From DASRSS01 sp963799045 (GTDB lineage Bacteria > Actinomycetota > Actinomycetes > Mycobacteriales > Jatrophihabitantaceae), in NCBI GenBank assembly GCA_963799045.1, contig CAWCVN010000008.1, forward strand, positions 1 through 64,000: DNA of 64,000 bases, read 5' to 3'. The notes beneath the pieces were generated by a model. That model worked only from the letters and a program-made list of their open reading frames with translations. It made no database searches and was not told the origin of the DNA. Below are positions 26,287 through 33,472 of this stretch, in pieces (position 1 is the stretch's first letter; every line of letters begins with the position of its first letter). Both the position numbers and the translations under genes were made by a program.

Positions 26287-27432
26287 TCATGGCTGCCCAG
26301 CCGCCACGACCGTGCCGGGCGGTGTGGCGCCCCCCGGACCGGCCGCTGGGCCGTCGTAGAGGAACGAGGAGTTCGCCGTGTTCCAGTGCGAAGCAAGGTA
26401 GCTCCCCGCTGCGGGCTTCGGGTTGTAGTACTCGTCGCCGGCGCAGTCCAGGCGATCGACCATGGCCGGGTCCGCGCAGGAGCCCCCAGCCGGGCCGCCG
26501 CCGATGACGGCGGCCCGGCTGCCGGGGGTCTCGCTCTGGCAGACCAGGTCGTAGCCCTCTGCGCAGTGTCCGGACGCGGTGTAGGCAGGTGCGCTGTGCT
26601 GGACGGCGCCCAGCATGCGGAAGATCGCGCGGACAGTTGCCGGGGCGTCCCAGCAGCCCAGATCCACGCGGGCCCACGAGGGGCCGCTGTTGTTCGCGTT
26701 GTCGGGGCCGGGCCGGTCGTCGACGTTCATCGTGCCCACGCCGCAGAAGCGCTCACTATCGGTGAACAGCACGTACTTGCGGTCGCCGGCCCGAAGGTGG
26801 GAGTCGCGGACGGTCGCGCTGAAGCTGTCGGCGTCGGCTGCCGGCAGTTCAATCGCGCTCACCGTCGGAACACAATTGCCATCGGTAACGATGCGCAGCG
26901 ACTGGTATGCGGCATGCATCCGAGCAGAAAGAAAGACGATGCCGTTTGCTTCATCGACCACCCGAATCAGGTTCGGGCGAACCGCGGCGACTCGATTCTT
27001 TTGGCCGCGAAAGTAGGCGTAGTAGAACTGGAACCGGTTGCCGGAGGTCCCGTCGCCGGCGCAGGTGGGCGCCATCGCCGCGACGCCCGCACTCGCCTGA
27101 GTCCCCTGGGTGCCGGCAGCTGAGGTGCCCGAGCCGGAGCCGGGGACTACCTGCACCCCCGGTGTTACGGCCGGGCCGTTGGCACAGTCGGTCTGTGCGA
27201 CCGTCCGCACCCCGTGCGCCCCGGCGGGCGCGCCGGCACAGACCGCGAGCGCGTCGACGCCGGCGCTCGGAACGGAGATGACGGTCAAGCGAGCGCTGGT
27301 CAGGAACACGCCCACCAGCGCAAGTACGCTCAGGGTGGCGACGGCAAACGTCGCAGGTCTGCGCCCCAGGCCGGCGGGAATCCACAGGCCGTCGCCAACG
27401 AAGCGGGCGGCCCGCTCACCAGCGTCGCGCAT
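26287..27432 (-). CDS. secreted protein resembling actinomycete metalloproteases but without HExxH, c-di-GMP riboswitch-controlled
   Basis: 381 residues. One N-terminal hydrophobic segment (ATFAVATLSVLALVGVFLTSA, about residues 27-47) acts as signal or anchor; the rest is extracytoplasmic with several Cys. Conserved-looking blocks are RVVDEANGIVFLSA, RKYVLFTDSERFCGVGTMNVDDRPG, NNSGPSWARVDLGCWDAP and HCAEGYDLVCQSE. From memory, Streptomyces secreted proteins with these blocks carry an HExxH zinc motif just after the GCW segment and before LG.VQ...AP; here that place reads TVRAIFRMLGAVQ, so zinc catalysis looks lost. The ATG (27432) lies 16 nt behind a c-di-GMP-I riboswitch, so its expression probably follows c-di-GMP. 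It is divergent from a GGDEF-EAL gene. Confidence 0.7.
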   Translation of the reverse strand: MRDAGERAARFVGDGLWIPAGLGRRPATFAVATLSVLALVGVFLTSARLTVISVPSAGVDALAVCAGAPAGAHGVRTVAQTDCANGPAVTPGVQVVPGSGSGTSAAGTQGTQASAGVAAMAPTCAGDGTSGNRFQFYYAYFRGQKNRVAAVRPNLIRVVDEANGIVFLSARMHAAYQSLRIVTDGNCVPTVSAIELPAADADSFSATVRDSHLRAGDRKYVLFTDSERFCGVGTMNVDDRPGPDNANNSGPSWARVDLGCWDAPATVRAIFRMLGAVQHSAPAYTASGHCAEGYDLVCQSETPGSRAAVIGGGPAGGSCADPAMVDRLDCAGDEYYNPKPAAGSYLASHWNTANSSFLYDGPAAGPGGATPPGTVVAAGQP

Positions 27433-27447
27433 GAGAACTCATCTCGG

Positions 27448-27516
27448 GTCGGCGGCCCGGCTGACCTCGTGGGTCCCGTGGCTTTGCGTCCCCAGCTCGC
27501 GCTGGGTTTGCTATTT
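27448..27516 (-). promoter_or_regulatory. cyclic-di-GMP-I (GEMM-I) riboswitch
   Basis: On the minus strand the region contains GCAAACC, a CAGC-GCGA-GCTG hairpin with a GNRA tetraloop, then GACGCAAAGCCACGGG (27475-27490) and AGCCGGGCCGCC. These are the conserved core, tetraloop and 3' P3 arm of the GEMM-I aptamer, which binds c-di-GMP. The aptamer ends about 16 nt before the ATG of the secreted-protein gene (27432), so control is probably at translation initiation or by early termination. The rest of the 430-bp gap to the divergent GGDEF-EAL gene holds no other clear element except a short SD-led ORF at 27739. Confidence 0.9.
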
Positions 27517-27738
27517 ACATCGAGATGCCGCGGCCCCGCCCCGCCCCGGATGGGTGCTGCGCAGGACCGCAGCGACTTGCTGGATCGAACTAAACAGCAA
27601 CCACACACCTGTGTCAACCCGATGAGAGCCGTTCGACAAAGCGTGCTGCAGGCGGCCTGCAACGCGTTTCAGTTCGGCGTCACCGGGAAGATGTTGCCTG
27701 TCGTGTATGTCCGATTTATTCTGGAGGGTGGATCCGAG

Positions 27739-27759
27739 ATGAGTATCCGATTGAAATAG
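27739..27759 (+). CDS. possible 6-codon leader ORF upstream of the GGDEF-EAL gene
   Basis: ATG at 27739 encodes MSIRLK and stops at TAG 27757. It is preceded by GGAGGGTG (27723-27730), a strong ribosome site, with 8 nt spacing. It ends ~104 bp before the GGDEF-EAL start. It could be a leader peptide or chance; nothing else supports it. Confidence 0.3.
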   Translation: MSIRLK

Positions 27760-27862
27760 GGGTAGCGGCACGTAAGGTTCGTGTGAAATCATCGTTCAGA
27801 TTGGTTAAAGCGATATGGCGGGCCACCAGCGGGGGTCCGTTCCCGGCGAGGCGGAGTGACTG

Positions 27863-29978
27863 ATGTCCTTCAACGCATTGTTGCTTGCGGGGGACTCGCG
27901 CGACCCGTTTGGGCTGGACCGCAATCTGCTTCGGACCGCGTTTGACGGCGCCCCGGTGGGCGTTGGCGTCTGCGACGAGGACGGCCGCTTCCTCGAGGTC
28001 AACGACAGCCTGTGCGTGCTGCTGCGGCGCACGCGTGACGATGTAATCGGCAGGCCCTTCCTGGCCTTCGTGCACCCCGAGCAGCGCTCGGCGAGCATGG
28101 CTTCCTACTTCCGCGCAGTGGTCGCTGCCGCGAGCTGCCGGACCTCCAGTGAACAGAGCGAGCTGCTGTGCCTGACGGGCGCGGGAGATGCCATTTGGGT
28201 GTCCGTGACCTGGACAATCACCGAGCCGGATGAGAACGGCAGCCAATTCGGCATCGTCCACCTGCGCGACATCACCGAGCAAAAGCACGCGCAGCGCAAG
28301 CTTGAGCGGGTCCAACGCCGCCTGGAACTCGCCTTCCGGTGCGCGCCGATAGGTATCGCCGTAGTTCGGCCCGACGGCCAGCTGGTGGAGACCAACGCGG
28401 CGCTGCAGGCGATGCTCGGCTACTCGCGCAGCCAGCTCGAGCGGCTGACATTCGACGACATCACTCATCCGGAGGACCGGCTCGGCGCAGCCTCGATATT
28501 CGACGCGTTGCTCGCCGGCGAAATGGAAAGCCACGACACGGTGCGTCGTTATCTGCGTAGCGACGGAAGCGTGATGTTCGCGCGTAGGGTCCTGGCGATG
28601 GGGGATGACACCGAAGGGCGGGGTCAGTACGTCCTGCTGCAAATGGAGGACGTCACCGGCGAACGGATGGCCCGCGCCGAACTGCGCGAGCGCCAGATGC
28701 GCGACTCGCTGACCGCTCTGGCCACCCGCGACTCGCTGGCCTACGAGCTGGCGATTTCGTCCATGCCGCGCAGTCTGGTCGTCGTCGAGCTGCGTGACCT
28801 CGCCCGGCTGAACGGCGTGCTGGGGCCGAGCTTCGGCGACCAGATCGTGATCCAGGCCGCTCAGCGCATCACGCTGTGCTGCCGAGACTCCGATCTCGTG
28901 GCCCGGCTGGGCGGCGGCGAGTTCGCGATCCTGCTCGATGACATCGACGGCAATGCGGTCGAGACTGTCGCTCAGCGCGTCGCCGCTGCGCTGGCCGCGC
29001 CGATGATCATCGACCGGACCTCCGTGCAGATCAGCGCGAGCATCGGCTCGACCGTCGATCCCGAGGGCAGCGAGCCGTTGGAGGCGCTGCTGCAGCGCGC
29101 CGACCTCGCCTTGCACATCAACAAGGCAGAGGGAGCGCACTCCTGGACCTCGTACGAGCCGACGATGCTGCAGGTCCACGACCCGAGAGCTGATGCTCGA
29201 GGGCGAGTTGCGCATGGCGCTGGACAACGGTGATATCGAGGTCGTCTACCAGCCGATCTACGACCTCGAGTCGGGTGTGCTGCGCAACGTCGAGACCCTG
29301 AGCCGCTGGACCCACGACACGCTGGGGGAGGTGGACCCGGCGGAGTTCACCACGCTCGCCGACCGCACCGGCCTGATGGACGCACTGGTCGAGTACACCT
29401 TGCGCGTCGCCTGCGCGGATCTGGTCAAATGGCGCAAGGAGCGTCAGGGTCTGACCGCTGAGTTCTCGGTATCGGTGAACGTCTCGCCCCGTTGCCTGGC
29501 CGGCCCGGGCTTCCCTGCCCTGGTCGCCAACCGTCTGATCGAGGCGGACCTGCCGGCCCAGGCCCTGGTGCTCGAGATCACCGAATCCGCGCTGAGCGAG
29601 GCGATACCGGTCGCACTGGTCAATGCCGAGGCGCTGCGCGCGCTGGGCGTACGCCTTTCACTCGACGACTTCGGCGCCGGCCATTCGTCTCTCGGGCGTC
29701 TGGCGCGGATGCCGATCACCGACATCAAGCTCGATCGCAGCTTCCTCGCCGACGTGCACGGGCCGGACGCCGAATCGCCCATCGTCCGCGCCATCATCGC
29801 GATGGCGCTCGAGCTGGGCTTGAACGTGGTCGGCGAAGGTGTCGAGACCGCTGACCAGCTGGCGCTGCTGCGCAGCTACCGCTGCGCCCAGGCCCAGGGG
29901 TACCTGCTCGGGCGTCCGCAGTCCGCTGAGTCGATCAGCCGGCTGTTGTCCGCGCCTCCGATGGCGACCGTCGCCTAG
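27863..29978 (+). CDS. PAS-PAS-GGDEF-EAL c-di-GMP protein, probable phosphodiesterase, one frame change
   Basis: About 705 residues. Two PAS domains (about residues 25-140 and 155-275, ending in HLRDITEQK and QMEDVTGER) are followed by a GGDEF domain and, after a frame change near 29180, an EAL domain. The GGDEF site reads RLGGGEF and the upstream metal-binding LDLD position reads VELR, so cyclase activity is unlikely. The EAL half keeps the catalytic set: ETL in place of EAL (Glu kept), NVSP, LEITES, DDFGAG, KLDR, GEGVET and QGYLLGRP, so c-di-GMP hydrolysis is plausible. PAS domains suggest redox or small-ligand sensing. No membrane helix. Convergent with the diguanylate cyclase at 30019-31326. 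Confidence 0.83.
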
Positions 29979-30018
29979 CCCTGGCACCCGCGAGGCAGGT
30001 TCGACCGGCCGGATCGAG

Positions 30019-31326
30019 TCAGGCGACGGCGTCGCTCGGTACCTCGGCAAACGCCGCCAAGGCCCGAACCGTGTTACGACCTGCGGCCTTTGCGTCGTAG
30101 AGCGCGACGTCGGCTCGCTCGAGGAGGGCCTCGAGGGTGGCGCTGGACTTCGCCGAGTGCGCGACCCCGATGGACGCCGTGACCCGGATGCCGTCGCCGA
30201 TCTCCAGCTCGCTGATGTTCTCGCGCAGGCGCGTGGCGGCCGAGACCGCGGCGTAGAGCTCGGCGTTGTCGAGCAGCAGCACGAACTCCTCGCCGCCGAA
30301 GCGCCCGATCATGTCGTATTCGCGAAGGTCGGCCTTGATCCGCGCCGATACCGCGGTGAGCACCTGGTCGCCGACCAGGTGGCCGTAGGTGTCGTTCACC
30401 CGCTTGAAGTGATCGAGGTCGATGAGCAGCAGCGCGACCGGCTGCTTCGCCCGCTCGGTGCGCAGCAGGGCTCGGCGGGCCATGTCGCGCCAGGTGTTGA
30501 AGTTCAGCAGCCCGGTCTTCGGGTCGATCGTGGTCTCGATCTGCAGCTGGGTGACCATCGCGCCCCGGTAGAGCAGCGCCAGAATGCCGAGCACGCCGGG
30601 CGTCACCCAGGGCGTCTGGATCGCAATCTCTCCGGTGAACACACCCAGGACGAGCGTGACGTACTCGAAGATGAGCTCCTCGTGACTGACGAGAATCGCG
30701 CGCCAGTTCTCGGGGCGCGTCACCAGGTAGACGACGAGCCAGATGAGCCCGTAGTTGACGACCTGGAAGCTGACAATACCGACGATCAGCGCAACCAGAC
30801 TCGCGCGGGCCTGGCGCGAGCGCGGTCCACGTCTGGCTGATATCGGATCAGGCCGCAGACGCGGCGACCGTCGCCAGCACGACGGAGGATGCGCAGCTGA
30901 GGATCAGGCGGTGCGGCCGGGCGTTCTTGCGTGCGTCGCGCCCTGAGTAGCGCATGCGCGAACAGGATCATGACGAACAGCCCGGCCCACCCGGTGGGCA
31001 AGCCGACCGCGGCGGCGATGCGCCCAGACCGACATCGATCCGACGGCGATCCTGTCGGCGCTGACGTAGCGCTGAAGCCGGTCGATCCGGTCGCGTCGAC
31101 TTCGGTGAACACGACGAACAGTACGAAGCAGCAGCGCGAAACGCGCCGTACTCCGCGTGGGTCGGGCTTTCGGCGCGCATGGCGACGGCGACTGCCGCCG
31201 ACCGCGCCGGCGTCGATGGCGAGAATTAGCGCGACGCGGGCCGCTCGGAACGGACCACAGCGCCCAGCGCCGGACCCAGCCCTTCGCAGCTGGCTCGGGA
31301 TCTGTGTTGCGGATCGCACGAGCCAT
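30019..31326 (-). pseudogene. membrane-bound GGDEF diguanylate cyclase, several frame changes in the sensor part
   Basis: The last ~234 codons (from about 30720) are intact: membrane segments ending WVTPGVLGILALLYRGAMV, then a full GGDEF domain with LLLIDLDHFKRVNDTYGH and RFGGEEF, so catalysis is expected. Upstream, the N-terminal multi-helix sensor region continues in changing frames (for example LIVGIVSFQVVNYGLIWLVV, VGLPTGWAGLFVMILFAHALL, YVSADRIAVGSMSVW) to a plausible start MARAIRNTDPEP at 31326. Reconstructed length ~435 residues matches actinobacterial GGDEF proteins with a ~200-residue membrane sensor. At least four frame breaks lie between 30750 and 31320. It makes c-di-GMP that the nearby riboswitch and possibly PilB could sense. 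Confidence 0.75.
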
Positions 31327-31481
31327 CTCAGCCCCGTCCTCCCCGGCCAGACCCGTTGAAATCGGGCATACTAACCGCCCCGCGGTGCACCTGATCCGGA
31401 AGTTTACCGCAGTTTTATCCCCGACGCGAGTAAATGGACGTGACACGTGTGAAAGCAATTCTGCTTGGTCGGGTGTGGGTT
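31327..31481 (+). promoter_or_regulatory. intergenic region between diguanylate cyclase and mini-ORF array, probable divergent promoters
   Basis: This 155-bp stretch separates the minus-strand cyclase start from the plus-strand mini-ORF array and is AT-richer than its surroundings (TTTACCGCAGTTTTATCC, GCGAGTAAATGG). It contains the palindrome ACACGTGT (31443-31450), a possible operator, about 50 bp before the first mini-ORF. No -35/-10 pair can be assigned with confidence. Confidence 0.35.
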
Positions 31482-31495
31482 GGGGGTGAGCCGAG

Positions 31496-31522
31496 ATGAC
31501 GCAGCACGTCGAGTGGTTCTAA
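31496..31522 (+). CDS. mini-ORF 1, octapeptide MTQHVEWF
   Basis: Eight codons plus TAA. GGGGGTGA (31482-31489) pairs with the full anti-Shine-Dalgarno allowing one G-U, with 6-nt spacing. First copy of the array; its upstream leader differs from the others (GCCGAG instead of ACACAG before ATG). Function unknown: a peptide product, a leader or a ribosome-loading element are all possible. Confidence 0.5.
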   Translation: MTQHVEWF

Positions 31523-31581
31523 GACCGAGCCAGCACCAGCCAGCAACTCCAGACAGCGACACAACACGGGGGTGAACACAG

Positions 31582-31608
31582 ATGACGCAGCACGTCGAGT
31601 GGTTCTAA
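31582..31608 (+). CDS. mini-ORF 2, octapeptide MTQHVEWF
   Basis: Identical coding sequence to copy 1, with GGGGGTGA at 31568-31575 and ACACAG spacing to the ATG. The identical spacer after it suggests recent unit duplication. Confidence 0.5.
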   Translation: MTQHVEWF

Positions 31609-31667
31609 GACCGAGCCAGCACACAGCCAGCAACTCCAGACAGCGACACAACACGGGGGTGAACACG

Positions 31668-31694
31668 ATGACGCAGCACGTCGAGTGGTTCTAA
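31668..31694 (+). CDS. mini-ORF 3, octapeptide MTQHVEWF
   Basis: Identical coding sequence to copies 1 and 2. The SD-ATG spacer is one base shorter (ACACG). The SD GGGGGTGA lies at 31655-31662. Confidence 0.5.
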   Translation: MTQHVEWF

Positions 31695-31754
31695 GACCGA
31701 ACCAGCACACAGCCAGCAACTCCAGACAGCGACACAACACGGGGGTGAACACAG

Positions 31755-31781
31755 ATGACCCAGAACGTCGAGTGGTTCTAA
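31755..31781 (+). CDS. mini-ORF 4, octapeptide MTQNVEWF
   Basis: Differs from the common sequence by ACG to ACC (silent) and CAC to AAC (His4 to Asn). The frame, stop and SD (31741-31748) are kept. The spacer behind it also has small changes (GCCGGACC). Confidence 0.5.
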   Translation: MTQNVEWF

Positions 31782-31840
31782 GCCGGACCAGCACACAGCC
31801 AGCAACTCCAGACAGCGACACAACACGGGGGTGAACACAG

Positions 31841-31867
31841 ATGACGCAGCACGTCGAGTGGCTCTAA
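31841..31867 (+). CDS. mini-ORF 5, octapeptide MTQHVEWL
   Basis: Differs by TTC to CTC (Phe8 to Leu). The SD GGGGGTGA (31827-31834) and 6-nt spacing are kept. The repeat spacer is lost immediately after its stop, so this is the last unit. Confidence 0.5.
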   Translation: MTQHVEWL

Positions 31868-31941
31868 GCCAACACAGATCAGACCAGCAATCTGAGCTAC
31901 AGCCTCGCGCTCCAGGACCGCGCGATGGGGACAACAACTTC

Positions 31942-31960
31942 AGCGCCCACTAGTGGCGCT
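31942..31960. terminator. hairpin downstream of the mini-ORF array
   Basis: AGCGCC and GGCGCT arms around CACTAGT form a short stem 75 bp after the last mini-ORF and 64 bp before the convergent MFS stop. It could end the array transcript. No U-tract. The surrounding 31868-32023 holds nothing else recognisable apart from a GC-rich GGGCGGGCGGGC run. Confidence 0.4.
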
Positions 31961-32023
31961 TCGCCTGTGACAACACCAGGCACGCCGCTCCCGCCTACCT
32001 AGCTGGGCGGGCGGGCAGCTCGC

Positions 32024-33286
32024 CTATACGCGATCGGTGGTGTGGTCTCTCACTGGGCCGACAGTGGCGAGGCCGCCGCACCCTCTTCTCGCCAAGGCTC
32101 GACTTCTGTCGCTGACCCGCGCGTGACTGCGCGCCCGCCCGGCCGTTAGGCCGAGCGCCACGAGCACCCCCGCAGCCCCGCAGACGGCGATCGCGGGGCC
32201 GACGTCCCAGACCTGGGCCAGCGCGCCGCCGGCGAGCAGCCCCAGCCCCTGCGCCACCAGCATCCCCGCGGAGGCGATGGCAATCGCCTGACCCCGTTTG
32301 GACGACGGGATGCTGATGACGAACTCGCTCATGACCTGGACCTGGTAGGCACAGGCCACGCCGCTCAGCGCAAGCAGTGTCATGGCGATTCCCAGGCCCG
32401 GCTCACCCCACAGCAGGATCGCCGGCGCACATCCCAGGGCAGCCAGCGGGCCGACCATCCTGGTCCGGAAGTGGTCGGACACCCAGCGTGTGTAGACGAC
32501 GGTCCCGATCATCAGTCCGGTCGGGTTGGCCGCCAGGAGCAAGCCGACCGTTCCGGCGCCTCCGCCGATCGCGGCGGCGTAGGGAGCGACCAGCCCCTCG
32601 GGGACGACGATCAGGCCGGCCAGCCAGGCGAAACCGAGCAATTGCCGCAGATGTGGCGTGCTGAAGGCGACCCGGGCGCCGTCGAGCCAGTTCGGTCGGC
32701 GGGCGTGTCTGGACAGCGCCCGTTCGACCGAGCGGCGGCGGATGCCGACGGCGATCATGGCTGCGGACAGGGCGAACGTGCCGGCGTCCAGGAGCAGCGC
32801 CGCGTGGGCACCGATGGCTGCGACGGCGACGCCGCCGACACCGAAGCCGACCAGCTGCGCACCCTGCGCCGCCGCCACCCGCAGGCCGACGCCGAGCACG
32901 TAACGCTCGCCGGCCAGGATCTCGGACACCAGCGCCGACTCCGCTGCCTTCCAGGGCGTGCCCACGATCACCACGATGACCAGCAGCGCGGTGAGGACCG
33001 GCAGGGGCAGCCGCGGCCAGGCCATGGCCGCGAGCAGCGCCGCGCGGATGACGTCGCCGGTCACCAGAAGCGCGCGCTTGGGCAGCCGGTCGGCCAGGTG
33101 CCCGAGGAAGATGCTGCCCAGCAGCGCGGGCAGGTAAGTCAGTGCGTAGACACCCGCGGTCAGGAATCCCGACGAGGTGTCGCGGTAGACCAGCACCGAC
33201 AGCGCCACCCTGGCCAGCTGATCACCGATGGACGACTGCAGGTCGGCGAACCAGAGGATGCGGAACTCGCGTACCCGCATGACCAT
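32024..33286 (-). CDS. MFS transporter, enterobactin exporter/macrolide-efflux type
   Basis: About 420 residues from ATG 33286. It starts MVMRVREFRILWFADLQSSIGDQLARVALSVLVY and shows about twelve hydrophobic segments, with GHLADRLPKRALLVTGDVIRA after helix 2 (the MFS motif A variant of the MFS_3/EntS group). The 12-helix plan (residues ~10-400) and ~40-residue basic tail are normal. A drug, siderophore or peptide efflux role is typical of the group; substrate unknown. It converges on the mini-ORF array, so if the octapeptides are made and exported, this is the nearest transporter, though the orientation does not suggest one transcript. Upstream in-frame starts to 33439 lack support. Confidence 0.83.
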   Translation of the reverse strand: MVMRVREFRILWFADLQSSIGDQLARVALSVLVYRDTSSGFLTAGVYALTYLPALLGSIFLGHLADRLPKRALLVTGDVIRAALLAAMAWPRLPLPVLTALLVIVVIVGTPWKAAESALVSEILAGERYVLGVGLRVAAAQGAQLVGFGVGGVAVAAIGAHAALLLDAGTFALSAAMIAVGIRRRSVERALSRHARRPNWLDGARVAFSTPHLRQLLGFAWLAGLIVVPEGLVAPYAAAIGGGAGTVGLLLAANPTGLMIGTVVYTRWVSDHFRTRMVGPLAALGCAPAILLWGEPGLGIAMTLLALSGVACAYQVQVMSEFVISIPSSKRGQAIAIASAGMLVAQGLGLLAGGALAQVWDVGPAIAVCGAAGVLVALGLTAGRARSHARVSDRSRALARRGCGGLATVGPVRDHTTDRV

Positions 33287-33472
33287 GCGGAAACCGCCCA
33301 AATCGCCCCCGAACTGAAAAACGGAGGCGCGGGGCTTCCGGTGTCGGGCCTGCGGCACTGTGAAACTCTGACAGATGACACCGAAAATGGACAGGCTATG
33401 TGATCGGTTGTGCGCGCCGTCGGGCCGGCGTTTCCTCAACTTGACACGCTGATACAGACAATCTGCATGATT

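Larger units (their letters stand above)
31482..31867 (+). repeat. tandem array of five 86-87 bp units, each a Shine-Dalgarno plus an 8-codon ORF
   Basis: Each unit consists of GGGGGTGA, 5-6 nt, an ATG-started 8-codon ORF with TAA stop, and a ~52-nt spacer (contains CAGCCAGCAACTCCAGACAG). Start codons lie at 31496, 31582, 31668, 31755 and 31841, i.e. steps of 86, 86, 87, 86. The period is not a multiple of three, so no long repetitive protein can be encoded, while every copy keeps the same self-contained ORF and ribosome site. The leader before copy 1 and the sequence after copy 5 diverge, so the array begins at an SD and ends at a stop codon. There are no unique spacers, so it is not CRISPR. 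Confidence 0.9.

Noticed and set aside
31482..31867. CRISPR array
   Set aside because: Units are identical along their whole length, with no unique spacers, and there are no cas genes nearby.
31415..31937. Minus-strand ORFs of 83-110 residues across the tandem array (repeated LCRCLELLA segments)
   Set aside because: They arise because the array lacks stops on that strand; the 86-bp period changes frame each unit, so no continuous repeat protein is encoded, and no RBS is seen.
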